Part shown: one piece after another, positions 45,192 to 53,380 of the stretch
How positions within the stretch are numbered: position 1 is the first letter of the stretch
How the letters are laid out: every line of letters starts with the position of its first letter
Source of the DNA: Cyanobium sp. Aljojuca 7A6
Lineage (GTDB): Bacteria; Cyanobacteriota; Cyanobacteriia; PCC-6307; Cyanobiaceae
Assembly: GCF_024346455.1 (NCBI RefSeq)
Contig: NZ_JAGQCY010000013.1
Location: 1-64,000, forward strand
Direction: 5' to 3'
Length of the DNA: 64,000 bases
Notes under the pieces: model-generated
Told to the model about the DNA's origin: nothing
What the model saw: the letters and a program-made list of their open reading frames with translations, nothing else
Databases searched by the model: none
Position numbers and translations under genes: made by a program

Positions 45192-45857
45192 ATGGCCCAG
45201 ACCCCTTCCAGCGTCAGTGCCAGCCCCGGCCCACCGGCCCGTTTCGCCGTCTTCGACCATGACCTCGACGCGGCCTGGCAGGAGCTCTACGGCAAGGCCC
45301 GGGCCCTGGCCATCGACACCGAGGCCATGGGACTGATCCATGGTCGCGACCGCCTCTGCCTGGTGCAGATCTGCGATGACGCCGACAACGTCTGCTGCAT
45401 CCGACTGGCACGGGGGCAGACGCAGGCGCCGCGGCTGAAGGCCCTCTGCGAGGACCCGGCGATCGAGAAGGTGTTCCACTTCGCCCGCTTCGATGTGGCC
45501 GCGCTGGCGGAGAACCTCGGCATCGCCGTGGACCCGATCTTCTGCACCAAGGTCGCCAGCCGCCTGGCCCGCACCTATGCCCCGCGTCACGGCCTCAAGG
45601 ACGTGGTCAACGAGCTGGTGGGTGTGGAGCTCGACAAGCAGGCCCAGAGTTCCGACTGGGGCCGGGTGGAGGAGCTGAGTGACACCCAGCTGGCCTACGC
45701 CGCCGGTGACGTGCGCTGGCTGCTGGCCGCCCGGGACCGGCTGGAGGTGATGCTGCGCCGGGAGGAGCGTTGGGCGCTGGCCCGCCGCTGTTTCGCCTGC
45801 GTGCCGGTGTTCGCCGCCCTCGACCGGCAGCGGTTCAACCAGGTCTTCGAACACTGA
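45192..45857 (+). CDS. rnd: Ribonuclease D-type 3'-5' exonuclease
   Basis: Protein of 221 residues with the DEDD exonuclease motifs: ALAIDTEAMGL (D-x-E), VFHFARFDVAAL (second Asp) and LAYAAGDVRWLL (last Asp with Tyr, DEDDy). RNase D trims 3' ends of tRNA and other small RNAs. The HRDC domain of E. coli RNase D is absent, which is common in short bacterial forms. Clear ATG at 45192. Confidence 0.88.
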   Translation: MAQTPSSVSASPGPPARFAVFDHDLDAAWQELYGKARALAIDTEAMGLIHGRDRLCLVQICDDADNVCCIRLARGQTQAPRLKALCEDPAIEKVFHFARFDVAALAENLGIAVDPIFCTKVASRLARTYAPRHGLKDVVNELVGVELDKQAQSSDWGRVEELSDTQLAYAAGDVRWLLAARDRLEVMLRREERWALARRCFACVPVFAALDRQRFNQVFEH

Positions 45858-45890
45858 GTCCGGGCGCGCTGATGCCGCCTGCCGTGGTGC

Positions 45891-46148
45891 TCAGTCCTCG
45901 ATCATGAACAGGTCGTCTTCCCCCACCGACCGCAGCTGGCCATCGAACAGCTGGCCCCGGTCGAGGCCACTGGCCCTGGTTTCCTCCAGCAGCCGCTCCG
46001 CCAGGGCCAGCTTGGCGGCGGTGTCCCGCAGGCCCTCCTTGGCCGCCTGGATCTCCACCCGCCGGCGGGCCGACGCCAGGCTGATGCCCAGTTTCGTGGC
46101 CAGATGACCGCAGGCGGCGTTGAAGCTGCGGTCGGGGATGCCGGGCAT
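45891..46148 (-). CDS. Small helical hypothetical protein
   Basis: Protein of 85 residues from the ATG at 46148; a start at 46184, five bases after the LpxB-related stop, is also possible. It is helical with a basic middle (SLASARRRVEIQAAKEGLRD) and an acidic end (GEDDLFMIED). It resembles short conserved proteins of Synechococcus with no known role. Co-transcription with the LpxB-related gene is likely. Confidence 0.55.
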   Translation of the reverse strand: MPGIPDRSFNAACGHLATKLGISLASARRRVEIQAAKEGLRDTAAKLALAERLLEETRASGLDRGQLFDGQLRSVGEDDLFMIED

Positions 46149-46188
46149 CGGTGCGTGGGACAAGGGGGCGAGCGAGCCCATCATCCCC

Positions 46189-47442
46189 CTACCCCGGCAG
46201 CAACCGCTCCCGGATCAGGGCCGCCAACCTGGCGCTGCCACCGGACGGTCCCATGCGTCGCCGGCCGATGCGGCCCAGCCGGGCCCGCTCGTTGTCGTCG
46301 TCGAGCAGGGCGATCAGCCGCCGTTGCAGCTCCCTGCTGCCATGGCAGGGCTGCACAGCGCCCCCCAGGAGCCGACTCTGGCGGCGGGCGAAGCCGGCCT
46401 TGAACTGCGGTCCTGGCCCCGGCAGTGACAGGGCCGGCACCCCCAGACCCACCAGCTGTTCGGTGGCCGTGCCGGCGGTGGCCAGTCCCAGCTCCGCCAA
46501 CGGCGCCCAGGCCGCGAACCGGCCTGGGCCCACCAGCAGCTCCAGCGGGCCGCGCCGCCAGAGGGCCGAGGCAGCCGAGCCCTCCGGCGGCGCTCCTGGG
46601 ATGAAGCCCGCCGCGCCGAGGGGGGCGGCCAGCTCGGCGTCACTGGGGCGGGAGCCGGTGGCCAGCAGCAGGCTGATCGGCTGGGTCGCGCTGGCGGCAG
46701 GCAGGGCGTCGAGCAGGCCGCGCAGATTGCCCAGGGCCTCGGGCAGGCGGCTGCCGGGCAGCAGCAGCAGGCGGCGCCGTCCCTGCAGCCAGCCGGGAAG
46801 AGCCCCAGGGGCGGGAGCGAATCCATCCATCATTGGATTGCCCGGAGCGACGGCCCGAACCCCGTGGCGCCGCAGCCCCCTGGCGGTGAGGCGATCGCGC
46901 ACCGCCACCAGATGGCAGCGGTGGTGGCCCATCAGGGCCCACTCCCAGGGATCCCATTCGCTGCCCTTGGCCCGGTGGTAGCCATCGGCCAGGGGGGAGC
47001 GGCCCCAGCCGGCTGGAGGCGGCGACGCCCAGGTGTGATCACTCTTCGGGGTGCCCAGGAAGCCGTACGGCCCCCCGCCCGCCCAGGCCAGCAGCAGGGG
47101 CAGAAGGTCGCCCACCGCCAGGATCGGCAGACCCTGCCGGCCCCAGCGGCGCACGATCCGCCATTGGCGCCAGCTCAGCAGCGGCAGCCCTGCCGCCAGA
47201 TCGTTGAGCAGTCCGCGCAGGCTCTGGTTGCTGAAGCCGCCGCTGGGCAGCGGCAGCCGCGGGCCGACCCGTCGCAGCTCTCCGGCTGCTTCTGCACAGG
47301 CGTAGGCCTGGCCCAGCCCCACCAGGGGCAGCACCTGCACCTGAAGACCAGGGACCTGATGCCGGAGGGCCTCGATCAGCCGCAGGGCGATCAGGTCCTC
47401 CCCATGGCCGTTGCTCAGAACCAGCAGACGGGGGGTGGACAT
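46189..47442 (-). CDS. Lipid-A-disaccharide synthase-related glycosyltransferase
   Basis: Protein of 417 residues. The N-terminus LLVLSNGHGEDLIALRLIEAL is the start of the first Rossmann domain of the LpxB-related GT-B family found in cyanobacteria; LLLLPGSRLPEALGNL and TAGTATEQLVGLGVPALSLPG form the second domain and nucleotide-sugar site. Many cyanobacteria have this protein in addition to true LpxB, and its acceptor is unknown. The ATG at 47442 is preferred; the frame open to 47622 crosses the tRNA-Cys gene. Confidence 0.8.
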   Translation of the reverse strand: MSTPRLLVLSNGHGEDLIALRLIEALRHQVPGLQVQVLPLVGLGQAYACAEAAGELRRVGPRLPLPSGGFSNQSLRGLLNDLAAGLPLLSWRQWRIVRRWGRQGLPILAVGDLLPLLLAWAGGGPYGFLGTPKSDHTWASPPPAGWGRSPLADGYHRAKGSEWDPWEWALMGHHRCHLVAVRDRLTARGLRRHGVRAVAPGNPMMDGFAPAPGALPGWLQGRRRLLLLPGSRLPEALGNLRGLLDALPAASATQPISLLLATGSRPSDAELAAPLGAAGFIPGAPPEGSAASALWRRGPLELLVGPGRFAAWAPLAELGLATAGTATEQLVGLGVPALSLPGPGPQFKAGFARRQSRLLGGAVQPCHGSRELQRRLIALLDDDNERARLGRIGRRRMGPSGGSARLAALIRERLLPG

Positions 47443-47486
47443 GCCATGGCTGATACGATCCGCTGCGGGGAGTTTGCTCCCCGGCA

Positions 47487-47557
47487 GGCGGCATGGCCAA
47501 GTGGTAAGGCAGAGGATTGCAAATCCTTTATCCCCAGTTCGAATCTGGGTGCCGCCT
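47487..47557 (+). tRNA. tRNA-Cys (anticodon GCA)
   Basis: A 71-base cloverleaf: acceptor GGCGGCA (47487-47493) pairs with TGCCGCC (47550-47556), discriminator T at 47557. The anticodon loop TTGCAAA carries GCA, and the T loop is TTCGAAT. CCA is not encoded. It is divergent from the LpxB-related gene. Confidence 0.95.
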
Positions 47558-47637
47558 CTGCAACAACCGACGTTCTCCTGCTCGCCCCGCTGCGCAGGAG
47601 TCACGGCCCAACGGCAGGCCATCGGTGGCAGACTGCG

Positions 47638-47847
47638 ATGGACTTGCCAATGAGGACTGAGGTGGGAGTCAATTCCACGGAAGAGCCGGATCCGTTCGTG
47701 GCGCTGCTCAGCGAAGACTGCCTGGCGATGATTGAAAAGATCCAGGCCTATCGCGAAAGAATGCAGCTGCCTTCCACCCCCACGGCGATTCTTGAAGATG
47801 CCATTATCGAGTACTACACCGCTCTAAAAAGAGTCGGCAACTGGTGA
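47638..47847 (+). CDS. Small hypothetical protein
   Basis: Protein of 69 residues from the ATG at 47638 (or 47650). Acidic N-terminus, then a helical core CLAMIEKIQAYRERMQLPST and ILEDAIIEYYTALKRVG that looks like a small helix-turn-helix or ribbon-helix-helix-like fold. It is less GC-rich than neighbouring genes. No partner gene is adjacent. Confidence 0.45.
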   Translation: MDLPMRTEVGVNSTEEPDPFVALLSEDCLAMIEKIQAYRERMQLPSTPTAILEDAIIEYYTALKRVGNW

Positions 47848-47905
47848 TAATTGCGCGGCAGATCTCTCAGCGGATCTCGCAGCACGATGACAGCCTGGTC
47901 CGGTT

Positions 47906-48544
47906 TCATTCCTGCTGAGCTCCAGGCCTGCGCTGCGGCTGGCGTGCTCCTGCTCCAAGGATCAATTCCGCCCGTTTCCTGTGCAGGCTCATCGAGGCTT
48001 CGGTGAGCACCACCCATTGCGCCAGGGTGGAGCAATGCTCCTCAAAGGGGGGCAGGTCCAGCCGCAGCGGCCGCCAGGCTCCTGCGTCGATGTTCCGGTT
48101 GAGCTCCGCGTGGGGCAGATCGTCGTTGGTGATGATCAGCCAGCGGTAGTGGGCCTTGAAATGGTCGAGATATTCCCGCACCAATTGGTTGGGAAGGTGT
48201 TGCAGCACATCCTTCACCAGAATCAGATCGGCGGGCGGCAGGCTGGCCAGGTCCTCGAAGAGCTCGAAGCGAATCGAGTCGCTGGCGTGGAGGTCACGGT
48301 TGGCTGCCACCACGGAGTCGACGATGTCAATCCCTGTGTAGGTGATGTCGCCCCAGTGGATCAGCCGGGAGAACTGCCAGTCGCCACAGCCGAAATCGAC
48401 GACGCTGCGGATGTCATTGAGCCGCAGAAAGCGCTGCAGGGTGGCGATGTACTCGCCATTGAACTCAGGTCTGGAGCCCTGGCCCGAGCCTCCCCCCCAT
48501 GTGTCGCGTTGATAGATGCGTGTGAAGGCGTCCTTGGTCGACAT
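47906..48544 (-). CDS. Class I SAM-dependent methyltransferase
   Basis: Protein of 212 residues. Motif I is SVVDFGCGDWQFSRLI (near residue 48), followed by an acidic end of strand 2 in YTGIDIVDS and a motif IV region ADLILVKDVLQHLPN. The start of the protein, AFTRIYQRDTWGGGSG, is a typical substrate-side element in methyltransferases acting on sugars or small molecules in surface clusters. The substrate is not known. ATG at 48544; an upstream in-frame start adds unlikely residues. Confidence 0.8.
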   Translation of the reverse strand: MSTKDAFTRIYQRDTWGGGSGQGSRPEFNGEYIATLQRFLRLNDIRSVVDFGCGDWQFSRLIHWGDITYTGIDIVDSVVAANRDLHASDSIRFELFEDLASLPPADLILVKDVLQHLPNQLVREYLDHFKAHYRWLIITNDDLPHAELNRNIDAGAWRPLRLDLPPFEEHCSTLAQWVVLTEASMSLHRKRAELILGAGARQPQRRPGAQQE

Positions 48545-48602
48545 GCCGGATGGTGGGTGGCGGCACCCTAGCGGCGGCGTCCCTTGGGCCACTCGCGACG
48601 GC

Positions 48603-48692
48603 TCAGGGAAGGACGCCCAGGAGCAGGGAGATCAGGGCGAACCCGACGACGCCCACCAGGGCCAGCAGCGATGTGGACTGGGGCATGACCAT
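48603..48692 (-). CDS. Possible 29-residue membrane protein
   Basis: A 29-codon frame starting MVMPQSTS and continuing as a single uninterrupted hydrophobic helix (SLLALVGVVGFALISLLLG). The size and shape resemble the one-span subunits of photosystems and cytochrome b6f, but the sequence does not match one I know. The ribosome site (GGGTG just before the ATG) is weak. Too short for firm assignment. Confidence 0.3.
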   Translation of the reverse strand: MVMPQSTSLLALVGVVGFALISLLLGVLP

Positions 48693-48797
48693 CACCCGAA
48701 CGAACGAATCATAAAGAGAACCTGAAGAAGGTCAGGGTTGTCTGTGGCGTTCGTTGCCGATCGTCATTTCCCCCGCCCACCCGGCTCGCAGGTCCGC

Positions 48798-49325
48798 TCA
48801 GGGAGAGGCTTCCGCCTGCCACCGCTCCCCTTCCGAGCCGACGGCCTCGCAGCGGAAGGCGCGGCCGTCCAGCTGGCAGTGGCCGCTGGCGAGCTGGGCC
48901 CTGGTCAGCCCCAGGGCCGCCGTTGCCTCGCCGAAGCCCGTCTGGCCCACGGCACTCACGCGCAGCCGCAGGGGCCAGCGCGGCTCGCAGCGGCTTGCCT
49001 GGCATTGCATGCCCCTGGTGCCTTCCGCCAGCACCCCGGCGAAGACCAGCTGGCGATCCAGGAAGGCGCCGCTGCCGGCCGGTTGCACAAACCGGACCGT
49101 GAGCAGTCCCTCCATCTGCTGATCCAGGCGCAGAACCCTGCAACTGCTCGTCTGCTGCTGCGAGGCCTGGCGGGACGTGCTGACGATGCGGCAGCGCCGC
49201 AGGCCCCCTTCCCAGCGGCCGAAATCCTCGCCCCGCAGCTCCTGGCCCTCCAGGGGCGCCCAGGGGCCGGTGAGGGCCAGCAGCAGCAGGCCTGAGGTCC
49301 ATCCCCGGCCAAGCCACCGCTTCAA
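48798..49325 (-). CDS. Exported hypothetical protein
   Basis: Protein of 175 residues starting at a TTG whose bases overlap the stop of the upstream gene (TTGA, 49322-49325). The N-terminus (RGWTSGLLLLALTGPWAP) is a signal peptide; the mature part has six Cys in pairs (RRCR, SSCR, MQC, SRC, HCQ, FRC), which would form disulphides outside the cytoplasm. Beta-rich; no family recognised. Confidence 0.5.
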   Translation of the reverse strand: MKRWLGRGWTSGLLLLALTGPWAPLEGQELRGEDFGRWEGGLRRCRIVSTSRQASQQQTSSCRVLRLDQQMEGLLTVRFVQPAGSGAFLDRQLVFAGVLAEGTRGMQCQASRCEPRWPLRLRVSAVGQTGFGEATAALGLTRAQLASGHCQLDGRAFRCEAVGSEGERWQAEASP

Positions 49326-49507
49326 TAGCCCGAGTCGGCAACGCAGATCCCCTGGCAGCTGATTCCGTTGCTGGCTGTGCGGCCGCAATGGGAGCAGAGC
49401 ACCGGCTCGGGGGCGGGCGCGGTCGGCGCGTTGCCGGCGGCCAACGGGATGGGGGCGTTCGCTCCGGCGGTGGGCAGGGGCGGCCGGCCGCCGGGATGGG
49501 TGGTCAT
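49322..49507 (-). CDS. Small protein with C-terminal Cys motif
   Basis: Protein of 61 residues (ATG 49507; a GTG one codon earlier is possible). The N-terminal half is Pro/Ala-rich and probably disordered. The end, LCSHCGRTASNGISCQGICVADSGY, has four Cys in CxxC-x8-CxxxC spacing and looks like a small zinc-binding or redox element seen in short cyanobacterial proteins. Coupled to the following exported protein by a four-base overlap. Confidence 0.55.
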   Translation of the reverse strand: MTTHPGGRPPLPTAGANAPIPLAAGNAPTAPAPEPVLCSHCGRTASNGISCQGICVADSGY

Positions 49508-49591
49508 CACAGGCCCCCTGAGGACGGTTCGGTTCGATCATGGCAACAGCGTGAGAGTGTCGCGATCGACTGGGCCGACCCTGCCACCCCC

Positions 49592-50572
49592 GTGTCCTCG
49601 CCCGTGCCGCCAGGTGCCCCCGGCATCGGGGTGGGCACCTGGGCCTGGGGCAACCAGTTTCTCTGGGGCTACGACCCGGCCCAGGACGCGGAGCTGGCCG
49701 CCTGTTTTCGCCGGGCGGTGGACCTGGGGCTGACCCTGTTCGACACGGCCGATTCCTACGGCACCGGTCGCTTCGGAGGCCGCAGCGAGTCGCTGCTGGG
49801 CGGCTTCGTCGCCGATCTGCCGCCGGCCCGGCGCCAGCGGCTCACCGTGGCCACCAAGCTGGCCCCCTTCCCCTGGCGCCTGGGCCGCCGTGGATTCGAG
49901 GGGGCCTTCGAAGCCTCCCTGCGACGGTTGGGGGGCCATCTTGATCGGGTTCAGCTGCACTGGAGCACGGCCCGCTACGCCCCCTGGCAGGAGGGGCCCC
50001 TCCTGGAGGGGCTGGCGGATCTGCTCGAACAGGGCCGGGTGGGCAGCCTGGGGGTGTCCAACCTGGGCCCTCGCCGGTTGCGGCTGGTGCACGAACGGCT
50101 GGCCCGGCGGGGGCTGCGGTTGTCCAGCCTGCAGGTGCAGCTGTCCCTGCTGGCGCCCGATGCGCTCGCGGCTGACGGCGTGGCGTCGGTCTGCCGGGAG
50201 CTGGGCATTGACCTGCTGGCCTACAGCCCCCTGGCCCTCGGTCTGCTGGGCCGGCCCCCGGGGGAGGACCAGGGACGGCCTGCCGGACCCCGGGGCCTGC
50301 TGTTCCGCCGGCTGCAGCCCCGCATCCAGCCCTTGCTGCAGACCATGCAGCGGATCGCCCAGGCCCACGACGCCCCCATGGCCGCCGTGGCGATCAACTG
50401 GTGCCGGTCCCACGGGGCCATTCCCCTGGTGGGGTTGCGCCGCGTTGACCAGGCCGAAGCGGCGGCCGCGGCCGCCAGTTGGTGCCTGGACGACGGGGAA
50501 CGACGGGATCTGGACCGGGTGGCGCAGCGGTGCGAGGGGCGCATGCCCGCCAATCCGTTTCAGAGCGCCTGA
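49592..50572 (+). CDS. Aldo/keto reductase family protein
   Basis: Protein of 326 residues with the AKR barrel: GTWAWGNQFLWGYDPA near the N-terminus, the catalytic Asp and Tyr in LFDTADSYGTGR, catalytic Lys in VATKLAPFPWR, His in VQLHWSTARY, and the NADPH-site region near IPLVGLRRVDQAEAA. Family members reduce carbonyls with NADPH; similar cyanobacterial proteins are uncharacterised. Start assigned to the GTG at 49592 because the conserved barrel begins nine residues later. Confidence 0.85.
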   Translation: MSSPVPPGAPGIGVGTWAWGNQFLWGYDPAQDAELAACFRRAVDLGLTLFDTADSYGTGRFGGRSESLLGGFVADLPPARRQRLTVATKLAPFPWRLGRRGFEGAFEASLRRLGGHLDRVQLHWSTARYAPWQEGPLLEGLADLLEQGRVGSLGVSNLGPRRLRLVHERLARRGLRLSSLQVQLSLLAPDALAADGVASVCRELGIDLLAYSPLALGLLGRPPGEDQGRPAGPRGLLFRRLQPRIQPLLQTMQRIAQAHDAPMAAVAINWCRSHGAIPLVGLRRVDQAEAAAAAASWCLDDGERRDLDRVAQRCEGRMPANPFQSA

Positions 50573-50577
50573 GGCCG

Positions 50578-51246
50578 TCAGGCGCTGAGGGCGTCGCTTG
50601 GATCCGGGCTCAGCACCACCGGCAGGGCGGCGGGGCGAGGCTGGGGGGCCTCGGCCCGCTGCAGCAGCCTCACCACCTGGGGGTCGGCCGTTTCGCCGGC
50701 GAGGGCGCCGTCTTCGCCGGGGCCGCAGGCACTGAGGGCCTCCTGCAGCAGGGAATCGAAGGTGGAGCCTGGCAGCCGGTGGCGGGCCAGTTCCAGGAAG
50801 GCGCGGGAGAGGGATTCGCCCGCAGCCGCCCGCAGGGCCGGGTTGGAGCGGCGCAGTTCCTGCTCCTGGGCGATCGAGTTGAGGAACCGCTGGGTGATGT
50901 CCCGTTTGGTGGTGGCCCGGATGCGGGTGTCCTGGTCGGCCTCGCTGAGAAAGGTCTGGGCCTCCAGTTCCTGCAGGCGACGGTTGAGGCTGTCGAGAAC
51001 GTCCTGGGCTTCCTTATTGATATGGGTGAGCTGGCCGTCGGACAGGCGGGGCAGGTCGGCCACATAGACCTTGCCGTGGTCCCGCAGGGTCAGGAAGGTC
51101 GGCCGCTGGCCACCGGTGCCCTCGCGCTGCTGGAGCATGGGGGCGGCGCCGTCGCGCAGGCGGGGGCGCGGCTGCTGGGGGCGCTGGGGCGGCATCGGGC
51201 CTGCGGAACTGCGGCGGCGGGTGATGCGTCTGGACGTATCGAACAT
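50578..51246 (-). CDS. Conserved-type hypothetical protein
   Basis: Protein of 222 residues, basic at the start (MFDTSRRITRRRSS), then LTLRDHGKVYVADLPRLSDGQLTHINKEAQ and a helical part (VLDSLNRRLQELEAQ, about 85-165), ending in a Pro/Ala-rich tail. No signal peptide or enzyme motif. Convergent with the aldo/keto reductase gene, five bases apart. Function unknown. Confidence 0.5.
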   Translation of the reverse strand: MFDTSRRITRRRSSAGPMPPQRPQQPRPRLRDGAAPMLQQREGTGGQRPTFLTLRDHGKVYVADLPRLSDGQLTHINKEAQDVLDSLNRRLQELEAQTFLSEADQDTRIRATTKRDITQRFLNSIAQEQELRRSNPALRAAAGESLSRAFLELARHRLPGSTFDSLLQEALSACGPGEDGALAGETADPQVVRLLQRAEAPQPRPAALPVVLSPDPSDALSA

Positions 51247-51353
51247 CGGGCAACGAAATCTTGGGAGCGTCTTGGGAGCGAGAGGGGCCTGGTCATGACG
51301 GAAATAACGCCGACGACCCTAGGGACATGGGCGGGTTCAGGACCAGCGTCGCT

Positions 51354-52388
51354 TCAGTGCGGCAATCCGGCCAGGGGGGGCTCCCCAGGCTCACCTGCCG
51401 CGATCCTGCCGAGTTCCCAGGCCTGATGACCCGAGGACCGGCAGATGTCGATGATGCCAGGCAAGGCCGCCTGCGGCACCACCAGGCAGAAACCGACCCC
51501 CAGATTGAAGGTGTTCCACAGATCGGCCTCCGGCACCTGGCCCCGCTCCTGCAGCCATCGAAACAGGGACGGACGCTCCCAGCTGTCCGGGTCGACCACG
51601 GCATGGACTCCCGGAGGCAGGCAGCGGGGCAGGTTCTCCGGCAAGCCGCCGCCGGTGATGTGGGCCATGGCGTGGAGGGGCAACCCGGAGCGGCGCAGGT
51701 CCTTCACCAGCGAGGCATAAAGAAGTGTCGGGGTCAGCAGGGCGTCGATCAGTCCTTGCCCGGTTGCCGGCAACAGGGTGGTGGCGTCGACCGTTTCGGC
51801 CTCCAGGATGCGCCGCACCAGGCTGAAGCCATTGCTGTGGATGCCGCTGCTGGCCACGGCGACGATCCGGTCGCCCGCGCTCACCCGTGCGCCGTTGATC
51901 CGCTCGTCCTCTTCCACCACCGCCACGCAGAACCCGGCCAGGTCGTAGCGGCCGGCACCGTAGAAGCCGGGCATCTCGGCGGTTTCGCCGCCCAGCAGGG
52001 CGCAGCCGCTCTGGCGGCAGCCGTCGGCGATGCCTTCCACCACCTCGGCCATGGCCTCGGGGCCGAGCTTGCCGGTGGCGATGTAATCGAGGAAGAAGAG
52101 CGGGTCCGCGCCGCTGGTGATCACGTCGTTGACGCACATGGCCACCAGGTCAATGCCCACGCCGTGGTGGCCGCCATGGGCCTGGGCGAGCTCGAGCTTG
52201 GTGCCCACACCGTCGGTGCCGGCCACGAGCAGGGGGCGTTTCATCCCGGCCGGCAGGCGGCAGAGCCCGCCGAAGCCCCCCAGTCCGCCGATCACCTCCG
52301 GCCGCCGGGTCGTCTCGACACTGGTTCGGATGCGTTCCACGAAGGCGCGGCCGGCGGCGACGTCCACGCCGGCAGAGCGGTAGTCCAT
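51354..52388 (-). CDS. purM: Phosphoribosylformylglycinamidine cyclo-ligase
   Basis: Protein of 344 residues, the fifth step of purine synthesis (AIR synthase). Motifs are [13 protein letters not shown] at the start, [53 protein letters not shown] and [12 protein letters not shown]. The ATG at 52388 starts this signature directly. Monocistronic, with a long spacer upstream. Confidence 0.96.
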   Translation of the reverse strand: MDYRSAGVDVAAGRAFVERIRTSVETTRRPEVIGGLGGFGGLCRLPAGMKRPLLVAGTDGVGTKLELAQAHGGHHGVGIDLVAMCVNDVITSGADPLFFLDYIATGKLGPEAMAEVVEGIADGCRQSGCALLGGETAEMPGFYGAGRYDLAGFCVAVVEEDERINGARVSAGDRIVAVASSGIHSNGFSLVRRILEAETVDATTLLPATGQGLIDALLTPTLLYASLVKDLRRSGLPLHAMAHITGGGLPENLPRCLPPGVHAVVDPDSWERPSLFRWLQERGQVPEADLWNTFNLGVGFCLVVPQAALPGIIDICRSSGHQAWELGRIAAGEPGEPPLAGLPH

Positions 52389-52812
52389 GGGGCAAGGGTC
52401 AGCGCTGCACCGATCCTGCACCGGCATGGGGCCGCGGGGGGCGCCTGGAGAGCCCTGGGTATGGACGATTGCCCGATTGGCCCACATTCCCATCGCCTGG
52501 ACTTATGTCATGGATCAAATCCACTGATGTTTCGCTAGCGCCGGTGGGCCAGTCAGGCCAGTGGACGCCTGGAGGGGTGGCAAAGATGAAGAAAACTGAT
52601 CGGTCCTGAGGCCTGTCTGCAGCGCATTTGAGCCCTGTGCAGTTCGGATAGTTTTCCGGGGTCGTCATTTTCTCTTAGGAATTCGCCAGGCCATTTCGGC
52701 CGCGTTCGACTCAGTCACCGCCGTTTCTGGTCTGGTTGTCGTCAACGCCCGAATGCAGTCATCGGGAACGTCGTTCCTCGATCTCTTGCTCAGCCAGTGT
52801 CTTCCGCTTGTC
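52389..52812. other. Intergenic region between purM and rlpA-like genes
   Basis: About 420 bases of divergent spacer with lower GC than the genes. It contains no supported gene; the purM promoter and the promoter of the RlpA-type gene should be here. No tRNA, hairpin with T tract or repeat stands out. Confidence 0.45.
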
Positions 52813-53307
52813 ATGCGAGTCACTCAACTCCTGGGCGCCGCCGCCCTCCTCTTCACCAGCACCATCTCTCCGGCCCAGGCCGGCTCCCTTACTGCCCTGC
52901 AGGCCCCAGGGAGTTCCGTTGCCATCCGCCCCGCCGGCTTTCCCTCCACTTGGGACCGCTTCGTCGAGGACATCCGCACCGTGCCCACGGCGAGCAATCT
53001 GATCGCCTCCGCGGGCAGGGTCACCACCGGTCAAGCCAGCTGGTACGGCCCTGGCTTCTTCGGCAACCGCACCGCCAGCGGTGAAGTCTTCCGCCCCGGC
53101 ACACTCACCGCTGCCCATCGCACCCTTCCCTTCGGCACCAAGGTGCGCGTCACCAACCTCTGGAACGGACGTTCCACCGTGGTGCGCATCAATGACCGTG
53201 GTCCTTTCCACGGCAACCGGGTGATCGACCTGGCCCACGGAGCCGCCCAGGAACTGGGCCTCACCGCCAGCGGCGTTGCCCAGGTGAAGCTCGAAGTGCT
53301 GCCCTGA
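52813..53307 (+). CDS. rlpA: RlpA-type septal ring lytic transglycosylase-like protein
   Basis: Protein of 164 residues. A signal peptide (VTQLLGAAALLFTSTISPAQA) is followed by a short spacer and the double-psi beta-barrel of RlpA: GQASWYGPGFFGNRTASGEVF, AAHRTLPFGTKVRVTNL and VVRINDRGPFHGNRVIDLAHGAA, with the catalytic Asp in NDRGPF. RlpA cleaves denuded peptidoglycan at the septum; many cyanobacteria carry short versions without the SPOR domain, as here. The ATG at 52813 gives the best signal peptide; 52753 is an alternative. Confidence 0.88.
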   Translation: MRVTQLLGAAALLFTSTISPAQAGSLTALQAPGSSVAIRPAGFPSTWDRFVEDIRTVPTASNLIASAGRVTTGQASWYGPGFFGNRTASGEVFRPGTLTAAHRTLPFGTKVRVTNLWNGRSTVVRINDRGPFHGNRVIDLAHGAAQELGLTASGVAQVKLEVLP

Positions 53308-53343
53308 GCCTTCCTGTTGGCTGCGTGCGGCCTGATTCCGTTC

Positions 53344-53380
53344 AGCCCATCCGCCAATCTGGCGGGTGGGCTTTCTTTCT
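53344..53380 (+). terminator. Rho-independent terminator after the RlpA-type gene
   Basis: AGCCCATCCGCC (53344-53355), loop AATCT, GGCGGGTGGGCT (53361-53372), then TTTCTTTCT to 53380 (partly shared with the stem). The 12-bp stem has one T-G pair. It directly abuts the panC-cmk start, which helps decide that start. Confidence 0.9.

Noticed and set aside
47575-47600. CTCCTG...CAGGAG inverted repeat after tRNA-Cys as a terminator
   Set aside because: Stem is short, loop is long and no T tract follows.
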